Assembly: GCA_003167015.1 (NCBI GenBank)
Contig: PMUF01000288.1
Span: 1 to 18,589, forward strand
Direction of reading: 5' to 3'
Source: Chitinophagaceae bacterium
Lineage (GTDB): Bacteria; Bacteroidota; Bacteroidia; Chitinophagales; Chitinophagaceae
Length of the DNA: 18,589 nt
Below the pieces are notes generated by a model. The model saw only the letters and a program-made list of their open reading frames with translations. It did no database searches and was not told where the DNA came from. This document shows positions 1 to 6,641 of this stretch, one piece after another; positions within the stretch are counted from its first letter, which is position 1, and each line of letters starts with the position of its first letter. The translations under genes and the position numbers were made by a program.

Positions 1-220
1 GCGAGCGGGCCACATTATCTACGAATTCATGCTCATAGCCTTCCAGTAAAGGAATATCCCACTGGATGTTGCGTCCAAAGCCGGCATCATATACATTACC
101 GCTACCCGACTGTTCCCAGGTATAGAATACCTTGATCCCGATCTGCCGTTCGGCTAATCGGATCATCCAGGGGACATGGTATTGTATAGGGTGGGTCGTT
201 ACAACGGCCAGTTTTTTCAT
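1..220 (-). CDS. Glycosyltransferase (group 1/4-like), N-terminal part only
   Basis: The gene begins at the ATG complementary to 218-220 and runs off the left edge, so only the first 73 residues are present. The N-terminus MKKLAVVTTHPIQYHVPW matches the opening of a subgroup of GT-B glycosyltransferases in which a first beta strand is followed by an HPIQY.VPW segment and then an R.LAER helix. A second strand (IGIKVFYTW) follows, as expected of the N-terminal Rossmann-like half. These enzymes transfer sugars from nucleotide donors onto cell-surface glycans at the cytoplasmic face of the membrane. It lies 79 bp downstream of a carbohydrate deacetylase on the same strand, which fits a glycan locus extending leftwards. 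An AAAAAGA stretch just before the ATG may aid initiation. The donor-binding C-terminal domain is outside the window, so substrate and exact family are unknown. Confidence 0.7.
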   Translation of the reverse strand, partial: MKKLAVVTTHPIQYHVPWMIRLAERQIGIKVFYTWEQSGSGNVYDAGFGRNIQWDIPLLEGYEHEFVDNVARS

Positions 221-299
221 TCTTTTTAGGTCAGTTTTCTTGCTACTAATAGACCGATCCTCCACCGCCTTAACGGACAGATTCACGACCCTCTTATTT

Positions 300-1094
300 T
301 CAGATCGGAGTGTCTACAGAAAGGTCGGCGACGGAGCCCAGGATTGGCAGCAGCTGCTGCTCCAGGCCCTCCCCATTTAAGTCTACCAGGTTCGCATGGT
401 CGTCGAACAACGGATGGACCATCACTTCGTAAGATCGTCCGGGCAACAGCATATTAAAGTCCCGCCCGTCAGCCTTCGCGTGACAACGGATGTCCGCGAT
501 ATCCCCGAAGTAGTCCGTATTGGCAAAGCCCGAATGCCTGCCAAGATACCAACGATTATATATACGCTTATAAATACGCCGGATGTAATGGCGCCCGGGT
601 CCCATATTTCGGGTCAGTCTGATCCTGCGGATGCCATACTCACGCGCCAGCCGGCATACCAGCGGGGCTATCGCCCATTCCGTATGTACATGATGGTGAG
701 AATCCAGGTGTGTGGGGCGGATACCCGCTGACAGTACCTTTTCCAATTGCGCCTTCAATTCCCCATACAACCCGTCTTTCTCTTTCCGTCCCAGGTGAAT
801 CAACGCCCTCCGCCTGTCATAGACCAACCTGCCGCCGTCATCGCAGAAAGCCGGCAATCCACGTAGCAGCCCCGTTACGGGATATCCTTCCGTAAGGTTC
901 AGGTGTACCCCCACTCTTCCCTGCAGCACAGTATACCGGTTAATCATATTGATCGCATCATCAAAGCCGGCCATGTTGGCCATCAATGAAGTGCTGTTGA
1001 CAAATTTTCGCTCGAAGCTCCGCAAGATAGCCTGGTTTACCGTCAGACTATAACCGAAATCATCTGCGTTGATAATTAATACGGATAAAGTCAT
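300..1094 (-). CDS. ChbG/YdjC-type carbohydrate deacetylase
   Basis: A 264-residue protein with the marks of the YdjC/ChbG (also HpnK-like) family of metal-dependent deacetylases. These remove acetyl groups from N-acetylated sugars or glycolipid intermediates. Visible motifs are NADDFG at residues 9-14 (metal-binding Asp11/Asp12), VGVHLNLTEG at 62-70 with His64, HLDSHHHVH at 129-137 (metal and catalytic histidines) and EVMVHP at 223-228 near the C-terminus. The length is normal for the family and all core motifs are intact, so an active enzyme is expected. No signal peptide is present, so it is cytoplasmic. It is followed by a glycosyltransferase gene on the same strand with a 79-bp gap, suggesting a shared transcript for envelope glycan modification. 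The substrate cannot be told from sequence alone. Confidence 0.88.
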   Translation of the reverse strand: MTLSVLIINADDFGYSLTVNQAILRSFERKFVNSTSLMANMAGFDDAINMINRYTVLQGRVGVHLNLTEGYPVTGLLRGLPAFCDDGGRLVYDRRRALIHLGRKEKDGLYGELKAQLEKVLSAGIRPTHLDSHHHVHTEWAIAPLVCRLAREYGIRRIRLTRNMGPGRHYIRRIYKRIYNRWYLGRHSGFANTDYFGDIADIRCHAKADGRDFNMLLPGRSYEVMVHPLFDDHANLVDLNGEGLEQQLLPILGSVADLSVDTPI

Positions 1095-1339
1095 ATCTTC
1101 TTAATGTCTTCTTCTCGGGTTAACGGGTTTCGGGTAAGCAAGCTAGCCACTATTTCTCTCTCAGCGGTAGAAACCGTCCTAAAATAGGAAATATTATTGA
1201 ATTAGATACATTAAAATAGGTGAAACCACTTATGCGCCCGGCATGCCCGATCGTCCCCCTCATCCGGGCTACTGGTCTGCGCAAAAACGTTGCCACAAAA
1301 GCCTTCCATAGTTAACGCAAAAGAGTTGACCGTGAGCAG

Positions 1340-1368
1340 CAAAAAATTGAAATAAGACCCCGGGGTCT
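1340..1368 (-). terminator. Possible Rho-independent terminator overlapping the metalloprotease stop codon
   Basis: A perfect 14-bp palindrome at 1355-1368 (AGACCCCGGGGTCT) overlaps the TAG stop of the metalloprotease gene. It can fold as a 5-bp stem with a CCGG loop. Read on the minus strand it is followed by TATTTCAATTTTTT, an interrupted T-tract. The stem is short and the T-tract is not immediate, so this is a moderate-strength call. Confidence 0.45.
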
Positions 1369-4060
1369 AGAATTCAAATTCATCATCCGGCATCCCGATG
1401 GGCGCGCCCGGCGGCATCTCCAACGCAGGTTCCATCACGAACTTGTCCGGGTCTTTCGAAAATGCGTCTATCTGCGCCAGCGCAAAATCCAGTGATCCCA
1501 TCCATTTTCCTTTGGCATCTCCCAACTGCGACTGCAGCCAGTATTTGAGATTGTTGATGGCCAGCAAACCCTCGCCTCTTACATTGTCGGCATTCTTCGG
1601 ATTGGCTGCCAGCGACAACAAACGCTTCAGCGTCAGGTTGTCCACCAGCAATTGTAACTCTCCTTTATAGCCCGCCTGCAGCGGCGTCTTCCAGGTCCTG
1701 GTGATCAGACTGTCCAGCACCGCCAGCAACCCGGGCTGACGCTCATCCCGCGCCTGGAACTCGATGAGCCGGGCCGCACGTTCGGCATCCAGCAGGTAAG
1801 ACAGCGTGTTGTCTGCAGCAGCCTCCGCCGCACCGATCGGATCGAAAGTCGGCCCCGTATGGCCTTTGAAGACCTCTATCGTCGATGGATAACCTGTCGG
1901 GCGCGGCGGGATCTTTTGGATCAGGGCCTCGGGCAACGCCAGCGCATCGGGGGTGATCGTACTGACCAGCGCATCGAAAGCCCTCCATTGCTCGGCAGGG
2001 TCGACCATCTTCGTCGGTTCCTGACCGTCATTCTTCACTGCATGAGTGAAATACAGGCCGCCGACAGATTTAGCCGCTGCCTCTACCTGGTACCGGTGCA
2101 GCAAATAGATCGGCACGAGTACCTCTTCCAGTGTCGCCATCGGCGCATCTTGCCGGATCGCCCTCTCTGAGAAATGGTCGAGGAGATGGCGGCGGATCAG
2201 CATTAGCTTGTTCAGCTGGTCGATGGGATTAGCTCCGTCGTCCCACTGGTTGGACAGCGGATGTGTCATGCCGCCTACGTCAGGAATATATTTATAGCCT
2301 TCCTTCAGCGTTTCCTTCATGATCTTGTCGAGGGCCGCATCCTCATCCGTGCCCCGGGGAAAGTCGGAATAGCCCCAGATGATCGCGCGTTTGTCCCAGC
2401 CGCCGATGCCCCGGGCATACACGTCGGTCAGATCGATGGTGCCGTCGTCCTTCAGGGTAAACCGCGGAAAAGGATAGTCCATGACAGAGGCCCGGTCCTT
2501 GACGCTGGCCATGAAGTTATGCGTCAGCCCCAGGGTGTGACCGATCTCGTGGGCCGACAGCTGCCGGATGCGCGCAAGAGCCACCTCTTCCATCCTGGGA
2601 TCCACCCCTCCGGCCCCGCCTGCCCCTCCCCCTTTTCCTGAGCTTCGGCCCGCAACACTGTTGCGGCCCTCGCTCGCAGACTTCGCCTCCGGCTCGTCTG
2701 CATAAGGCTGCAACAACCCCTCCGCGATCAGGTAATCTTCCCGATGCCGGTCCGATCCCAGCGTAACTACGCCTTTGATGATCTCTCCCGTGCGGGGGTC
2801 GATATAGCTGGCGCCATAAGAAAAGGCCCGCTGCGGACTGCCAGTGCGGGTTAGCCAGTTCACCATATTATAACGGATATCCATTGGGTCCGCGCCCTCC
2901 GGCAGTTCCTTCACCTGGAAGGCATTCTTGAATCCCGCCGCCTCGAAAGCCTGGTTCCACCACGAACCTCCTTCGATCAAGGCCTTGAGGATGACCGGCG
3001 GCGCGCCCCGGTCGATATAATAGACGATGGGCTGCACCGGCTCGCTGACCGCGGCATTGGGATCTTTCTTGATCAGCCGGTGCCGTTCGATGAAGCGCTT
3101 AACCAGCGGCTCGCTCATCGGGGCCGAAAAGTCATAGTAATCGAAATCGTTGAAACCCGAACGGGGATCGAATTTCCGGGGCGCAAAACCGCTGTCCGGC
3201 AACTGCACGAAAGCCTGGTGCACCCGCACCGTCACCGAAGCGGGATCGGGCGCTACTCCACCCTCCCGGCGAAACCCGCCACCGCTGCCGCCAGTACCGG
3301 CAAACGTGACGATGGCCTCGAATTCGGAGTTTTTCGGAAAATTCTTCGTGAAGTCCATGAAGACAGCCGACCGGCTCTCATCCAGGTGATAGCCACCCCC
3401 AGCCTGAGCCCCTGCCCGGTTGGCCGCTGCAGCGGCAAAGGCGCTGCCGGGATTGCCGCGACCAGACCCGATGGTCTCGCCGAGATGCAGCGCATCCCGC
3501 ACAAGGAAGGAGGTAAGATCGATCAGGGCCGTATCGCCCTGCAGCGCTACAGGTGCAAACCCGAACAGTACAGACTGTGAGAAGCCGTCTGCCACATCTC
3601 TTTTTTCGTCGGCGCTGCCGTTTACCGCCCGATGCTCGAGATCAGGCTGCAGCAGGAACACTTTCGGCCCCACCCGGATAAATTTGGCGACCACGGCCGA
3701 AGCCTGCCCCCGTTCCGCACCGCCATTGCCGATGCCTTCGGGCAGACTGGCAAAGTATAGGAACGCTTCCCCCCAGCGGTTGACCTCGAGGTAGATCTTT
3801 CCCGTCTTTTCATCATAATAGAAATTGTAAAAACCTTCGAACTTTTTCAGGTTCTGCGTGACCGAAGCAATGGTTGCCGTCGGCTTCGCCTCGGCATGAG
3901 CAGACCCTTCGCCTCGTGCCGCTCCTTCGCTGCCGCCGCCAGGCCGCTGGCCGTAACCAGCCGGGGATAGGCAGAGGCATGCCGCCAGACAGGCCACGGC
4001 AACCGTGACCCAAATAGAAATGATACGCTTTTCAGGGGGAAAAAATGTTGATTTCCTCAT
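1367..4060 (-). CDS. Exported zinc-dependent metalloprotease (DUF5117/DUF5118/Met-zincin type)
   Basis: An 897-residue protein of the large Bacteroidota metzincin-like protease family (N-terminal DUF5118-like, DUF5117 middle and zincin C-terminal region). A hydrophobic stretch at about residues 13-36, ending near PAGYGQ, looks like a signal peptide, so the enzyme is periplasmic or outer-membrane associated. The catalytic helix SAHEIGHTLGLTH ends at residue 514 and carries zinc ligands His504, His508 and His514 with catalytic Glu505. The Met-turn is SVMDYP with Met527. Upstream, FPKNSEFEAIVTFAG and the YYIDRGAP segment (347-354) match the conserved middle domain. Gly/Ala/Ser-rich low-complexity segments interrupt it at about 38-58, 196-223 and 457-486, the last just before the zinc helix. 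The chosen ATG (4058-4060) places the signal peptide at the N-terminus. It is transcribed divergently from an aminotransferase across 78 bp. Substrates are unknown. Confidence 0.88.
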   Translation of the reverse strand: MRKSTFFPPEKRIISIWVTVAVACLAACLCLSPAGYGQRPGGGSEGAARGEGSAHAEAKPTATIASVTQNLKKFEGFYNFYYDEKTGKIYLEVNRWGEAFLYFASLPEGIGNGGAERGQASAVVAKFIRVGPKVFLLQPDLEHRAVNGSADEKRDVADGFSQSVLFGFAPVALQGDTALIDLTSFLVRDALHLGETIGSGRGNPGSAFAAAAANRAGAQAGGGYHLDESRSAVFMDFTKNFPKNSEFEAIVTFAGTGGSGGGFRREGGVAPDPASVTVRVHQAFVQLPDSGFAPRKFDPRSGFNDFDYYDFSAPMSEPLVKRFIERHRLIKKDPNAAVSEPVQPIVYYIDRGAPPVILKALIEGGSWWNQAFEAAGFKNAFQVKELPEGADPMDIRYNMVNWLTRTGSPQRAFSYGASYIDPRTGEIIKGVVTLGSDRHREDYLIAEGLLQPYADEPEAKSASEGRNSVAGRSSGKGGGAGGAGGVDPRMEEVALARIRQLSAHEIGHTLGLTHNFMASVKDRASVMDYPFPRFTLKDDGTIDLTDVYARGIGGWDKRAIIWGYSDFPRGTDEDAALDKIMKETLKEGYKYIPDVGGMTHPLSNQWDDGANPIDQLNKLMLIRRHLLDHFSERAIRQDAPMATLEEVLVPIYLLHRYQVEAAAKSVGGLYFTHAVKNDGQEPTKMVDPAEQWRAFDALVSTITPDALALPEALIQKIPPRPTGYPSTIEVFKGHTGPTFDPIGAAEAAADNTLSYLLDAERAARLIEFQARDERQPGLLAVLDSLITRTWKTPLQAGYKGELQLLVDNLTLKRLLSLAANPKNADNVRGEGLLAINNLKYWLQSQLGDAKGKWMGSLDFALAQIDAFSKDPDKFVMEPALEMPPGAPIGMPDDEFEF
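2650..2666. repeat. Short perfect inverted repeat inside a low-complexity insertion
   Basis: CCGCAACA and TGTTGCGG flank a single C, giving an 8+1+8 palindrome. A further GG/CC pair is possible through a bulge. It lies within the codons for the Ser/Gly-rich segment (about residues 457-486) just before the zinc-binding helix of the metalloprotease. It may be a remnant of an in-frame palindromic insertion, or simply chance in GC-rich DNA. Confidence 0.4.
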
Positions 4061-4138
4061 ATGCAGATTAATTTTGGACGAGTAAACTTAAATTTACCGT
4101 TTTTGGCGATTGGTTATAAATATGCTATAAAAATTAAT
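4061..4138. promoter_or_regulatory. AT-rich divergent promoter region between metalloprotease and aminotransferase genes
   Basis: This 78-bp segment separates two divergent start codons and is clearly more AT-rich than its surroundings. On the plus strand TTGGCG (4103-4108) and TATAAA (4126-4131) are spaced 17 bp apart, resembling a sigma-70 pair, and a start would fall close to the ATG at 4139. On the minus strand a TAAGTTTA box (plus coordinates about 4083-4090) resembles the Bacteroidota -7 element TAnnTTTG with one mismatch. Neither assignment is firm. That the region carries divergent promoters is a sound inference from gene layout. Confidence 0.4.
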
Positions 4139-5044
4139 ATGAATCCCCCTTTTATTTTCATCAATGACGAATTCGTCCCCGCCGCACAGGCCGCTCTTCT
4201 CGTCACCGACCTCTCCATCCAAAGAGGCTATGGCATCTTCGACTACTTTATGACGCTGGGCGGCAGGCCCATCTTTCTCGACCCACACCTCGACCGGTTT
4301 TTCTATTCCGCCGCTCAGCTGCGGCTGCCCGTCGACAAGACCCGGGAACAGCTGACAGCCATCATTGCCGAATTGCAGCAACGCAACGCCATCCCCGATT
4401 CGGGCATCCGCATGACGCTGACCGGCGGTTATTCTGCAGATGGCTACACGTTATCCCAACCCAATCTTATCATCACGCAAAAGCCGCTCGACACTTCCCT
4501 CAGCGCCAGCTGTGAGCCGTCCATCCGCCTCGTCACCTACCCGCACCGCCGCCAGATGCCCGATACGAAGACCATCGATTACCTGATGGCCATCTGGTTG
4601 CAGCCCTATATCCGCCAGCATGGCGCGGGTGATGTTTTGTATCACCTGGACGGCATCGTCTCGGAATGCCCGCGATCGAATTTCTTCATCGTCACGGCCG
4701 ATGATACGATCGTCACCCCCGGCAAAAATATCCTGAGAGGGATCACCCGCATGAAAATTCTCGAAGTCGCTGCCGCCCGGTTCCGGGTGGAAGAGCGGGA
4801 TGTAACGTTGGAAGATATCCGCAAGGCGAAAGAGGCATTCATCGCCAGTACCACCAATCATGTGCGGCCGGTCTCCCACGTTGACGGACATCCGGTCGGA
4901 CAGGACGCGTCCGCAAATGGTCCCTCTGACGCTCGCGCAGCAGGCGCGTCCGCAAATGGCACCTCGGGCGCCGCCCACGCGGCAGGCCCCATTTCTCAAT
5001 GGCTCAACGAGCAGATCTACCAGCTTGTCGTTTCACAGAAATAA
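4139..5044 (+). CDS. Class IV PLP-dependent aminotransferase (BCAT / D-amino acid aminotransferase / ADC lyase fold)
   Basis: A 301-residue fold-type IV PLP enzyme. Visible features are the N-terminal FINDEFVPA strand, the RGYGIFDYF segment at 29-37, the PLP lysine Lys144 in PDTKTIDYL, and Glu177 in VSECPRSNFF, which contacts the cofactor ring nitrogen in this family. The segments ILRGITR (198-204) and FIASTTNHVRPV (234-245) complete the active site. The start at 4139 was chosen over an in-frame ATG at 4061 because the family begins at this point, and the extra 26 residues would be translated from the AT-rich promoter region. The C-terminal part has an unusual Ala/Ser/Gly-rich insertion (about residues 255-283) encoded by a 39-bp tandem repeat, inserted before the usual GPISQWLNEQIY ending. 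The AraC gene follows after 8 bp, so the two are probably co-transcribed. Which substrate it uses cannot be decided from sequence. Confidence 0.85.
   Translation: MNPPFIFINDEFVPAAQAALLVTDLSIQRGYGIFDYFMTLGGRPIFLDPHLDRFFYSAAQLRLPVDKTREQLTAIIAELQQRNAIPDSGIRMTLTGGYSADGYTLSQPNLIITQKPLDTSLSASCEPSIRLVTYPHRRQMPDTKTIDYLMAIWLQPYIRQHGAGDVLYHLDGIVSECPRSNFFIVTADDTIVTPGKNILRGITRMKILEVAAARFRVEERDVTLEDIRKAKEAFIASTTNHVRPVSHVDGHPVGQDASANGPSDARAAGASANGTSGAAHAAGPISQWLNEQIYQLVVSQK
4902..4979 (+). repeat. Two diverged 39-bp tandem units within the aminotransferase gene
   Basis: CGCGTCCGCAAATGG occurs at 4906-4920 and again at 4945-4959, 39 bp apart, with further matches downstream in each unit. The start of a third, partial unit (GCAGGC) follows at 4982-4987. 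The period is 13 codons, so the frame is kept and the protein carries two ASANG-containing units. A 10-bp palindrome, GGACGCGTCC, sits at 4903-4912. Confidence 0.75.
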
Positions 5045-5052
5045 AAAGCTTT

Positions 5053-5967
5053 ATGACCATCTCCACCGTATTGCCAGATATCGCGACATACAGCAGTCAG
5101 CCGCCCCGCCTGACCGATACGGTCATGATACATGCCAGCACCGCCGAAAAATATTCCTATCCCGAACATGCCACTCCTTACTTATTGCTATCCAATTTCG
5201 GCAACAGGGGAAATTATGTGGTGAACCGGCAACGCGTAGAAGTTTCGGCCAGTCACTTCTATTTTTTGAACCCCAATGATACACTGGAGATCCGGTTTTC
5301 GACCACCGTGCCGCTGCAAACCCGGATGATATTGTTCGAAGAAAAATTCATGGACTCCTGCTTCCATTACCTGTCTGCTTCGGCCCAACAGCTGCTGGAT
5401 TCACCCCAGGACCAGTCCCTCATTTCCCCCCGGTTTGCTAATGTACCCTTCGACCTTACTGATACCGTTAAAAGACAAATGTTCTCACTGATCAGGAGCC
5501 GGCCGGATCAAGATGCCGTCCAGGATGTATTATTTACATTGATAGCCGAATGCAACCGGCTTAACACAGGCACGATAAAGGATATCGACAAGATAACGGC
5601 GGTTAAAAAATCGACCCGGGAGGAATTATACCGAAGACTGTTTCTTGCCAGGGAATGGATCAACGATAACCTGACCGGCAAAATAACGCTTGATCAGATG
5701 GCTGGTATGGCATGCCTGAACAAATTTCACTTCCTGTCTGGCTTCAAACAGGTTTTCCACACGACTCCGCACCAATACCTCATGGAAAGGCGCCTCCAAA
5801 AGGCCTTCGATCTGCTGAAAGAAGGAAGGCATTCCGTCACTGAAGTCTGCTGTCTCCTCGGCTTCGAAAGCATCGGCTCCTTCAGCAACCAATTCAGGAA
5901 AAGATTCGGATTCCCGCCCTCCGCCGTTCGCAACAATCAGCCCTCCGCCCTCCGCGACAATCCGTAG
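5053..5967 (+). CDS. AraC-family transcriptional regulator
   Basis: A 304-residue regulator. The C-terminal AraC DNA-binding domain spans about residues 196-293, with two helix-turn-helix units: ITLDQMAGMACLNKFHFLSGFKQVF, then SVTEVCCLLGFESIGSFSNQFRKRFG (the conserved second-recognition-helix signature). HTTPHQYLMERRLQKA forms the linking helix. The N-terminal 180 residues show no signal peptide and probably form a ligand-sensing beta-barrel-like domain (LLSNFGNRGNYVVNRQ, then FYFLNPNDTLEIRF). The ATG at 5053 was chosen over an in-frame ATG at 4999 because the latter would overlap the aminotransferase by 46 bp and adds no conserved residues. The last 15 residues come from a 24-bp tandem duplication. 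It lies 8 bp after the aminotransferase and upstream of two exported-protein genes, its likely local targets. Confidence 0.9.
   Translation: MTISTVLPDIATYSSQPPRLTDTVMIHASTAEKYSYPEHATPYLLLSNFGNRGNYVVNRQRVEVSASHFYFLNPNDTLEIRFSTTVPLQTRMILFEEKFMDSCFHYLSASAQQLLDSPQDQSLISPRFANVPFDLTDTVKRQMFSLIRSRPDQDAVQDVLFTLIAECNRLNTGTIKDIDKITAVKKSTREELYRRLFLAREWINDNLTGKITLDQMAGMACLNKFHFLSGFKQVFHTTPHQYLMERRLQKAFDLLKEGRHSVTEVCCLLGFESIGSFSNQFRKRFGFPPSAVRNNQPSALRDNP
5917..5964 (+). repeat. 24-bp tandem duplication at the 3' end of the AraC gene
   Basis: Units 5917-5940 and 5941-5964 both begin CCCTCCGCC and share the CAAT.. ending (CAACAATCAG versus GACAATCCG), with several point differences. The second unit ends directly at the TAG stop, so the duplication lengthens the protein by eight residues (PPSAVRNN / QPSALRDN). 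Confidence 0.75.
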
Positions 5968-5981
5968 AAATTCCCAATTTC
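5967..5981. promoter_or_regulatory. AT-rich palindrome upstream of the START-like lipoprotein gene
   Basis: GAAATT-CCC-AATTTC is a perfect 6-bp inverted repeat with a 3-bp spacer, starting at the last base of the AraC stop codon and 40 bp before the next ATG. It closely resembles a palindrome at 6614-6631 in front of the following gene, so it is a candidate operator. No T-tract follows, so a terminator is less likely. Confidence 0.35.
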
Positions 5982-6008
5982 CGATAAACTGTTTGTCAAC
6001 AGTCCGCC

Positions 6009-6016
6009 TAGTTTTG
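6009..6016 (+). promoter_or_regulatory. Candidate Bacteroidota -7 promoter box (TAGTTTTG)
   Basis: TAGTTTTG matches the TAnnTTTG -7 consensus of the Bacteroidota primary sigma factor exactly and ends 4 bp before the ATG at 6021. A TTTG at 5992-5995 is too close to be a normal -33 element. If used, it would give a leaderless or nearly leaderless transcript. Confidence 0.35.
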
Positions 6017-6020
6017 AATC

Positions 6021-6554
6021 ATGAAACTCATTCCCCTGATGGCCGGTATATTTCTGGCATCCTGCAGCAATGCACAGCAAATGAACAACGATACATTCAC
6101 AGCCGAAAGGGTAGCTAAAACCGCCACCATCCTGCTGAATGACAGGGTAGACAAGATATTTCCGCTGTTTGGAGCCTTTGAAGAAAGAAAGTGGTCGGAA
6201 GGATGGAATCCGACTTTGATCTATCCGCAAAAGGAAATCATTGAGGAAGGGACCACCTTCAGGACACATGGCCATGGTCATGGCGAAAATGAATTCATCT
6301 GGACGGTGTCGAAATACGATCAGGCCCGGTTTCTGATTCAATACCTGGTTTACTCCTCCAACAGGATCTGGACGATCACCATTACCTGCAGGCCGGTATC
6401 CGACCATACCACATCGGCTGAGATCACGTATTCCTTTACGGGGCTGAATGCCATCGGAAATGAAATAAATGAACATTTCCTGCAAATTATTTACCAGCAT
6501 GATCTTTCAGATTGGGCAGAAGATATCAATCGTTATATTGCGGATCACCGTTAG
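6021..6554 (+). CDS. SRPBCC/START-like domain lipoprotein
   Basis: A 177-residue protein with a short lipoprotein signal: a hydrophobic MKLIPLMAGIFLASC with lipobox LASC and acylated Cys15. The mature part resembles SRPBCC (START-like, polyketide-cyclase-like) domains. The segment ILLNDRVDKIFPLFGAFEERKW (about 37-58) corresponds to the family's opening, where the helix leads into a W-containing loop. It is followed by alternating strands (TTFRTHG, NEFIWTVSKYD, TITITCRPV, SAEITYSFTGL) and a long C-terminal helix (FLQIIYQHDLSDWAEDINRYI) that usually covers the ligand cavity. It is therefore probably a membrane-anchored binder of a hydrophobic ligand, but the ligand is unknown. It lies 53 bp after the AraC regulator gene, with a palindrome and a possible promoter box in between. 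Confidence 0.7.
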   Translation: MKLIPLMAGIFLASCSNAQQMNNDTFTAERVAKTATILLNDRVDKIFPLFGAFEERKWSEGWNPTLIYPQKEIIEEGTTFRTHGHGHGENEFIWTVSKYDQARFLIQYLVYSSNRIWTITITCRPVSDHTTSAEITYSFTGLNAIGNEINEHFLQIIYQHDLSDWAEDINRYIADHR

Positions 6555-6573
6555 CCGCTCCGCCGACGGCGCA
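6548..6573 (+). repeat. GC-rich element spanning the stop codon, copy A
   Basis: Begins CCGTTAGC, includes the TAG stop of the lipoprotein gene and ends CGCA. It matches 9515-9540 at 20 of 26 positions by eye. It also contains the palindrome CGCCGACGGCG (6561-6571). Confidence 0.45.
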
Positions 6574-6613
6574 CCCCCACACAATTTATTCATGATCCGG
6601 TCGTTGGAGTAAA

Positions 6614-6631
6614 GTGAAATTGGAAATTCAC
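6614..6631. promoter_or_regulatory. AT-rich imperfect palindrome before the YD/MORN/TonB-like gene
   Basis: GTGAAATTGGAAATTCAC is an 18-bp imperfect palindrome ending 10 bp before the ATG at 6642. Its core, GAAATTGGAAATTC, differs by one base of spacing and one position from the reverse complement of the palindrome at 5967-5981. This suggests a common binding site for a regulator, possibly the AraC protein encoded just upstream. Confidence 0.35.
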
Positions 6632-6641
6632 GCTGACTAAT

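Noticed and set aside
1095..1366. Possible small gene or RNA in the 272-bp gap
   Set aside because: No convincing small reading frame or stable structure was found. Only two AAAATAGG copies and a short hairpin are visible, consistent with a promoter region for the deacetylase gene.
4061..4138. N-terminal extension of the aminotransferase from the ATG at 4061
   Set aside because: It would add 26 residues not seen in the family and cover the AT-rich divergent promoter; the ATG at 4139 matches the expected start.
4999..5052. Upstream start for the AraC regulator at 4999
   Set aside because: It overlaps the end of the aminotransferase gene by 46 bp and adds 18 residues out of character with AraC proteins. 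The ATG at 5053 gives a normal 8-bp gap.
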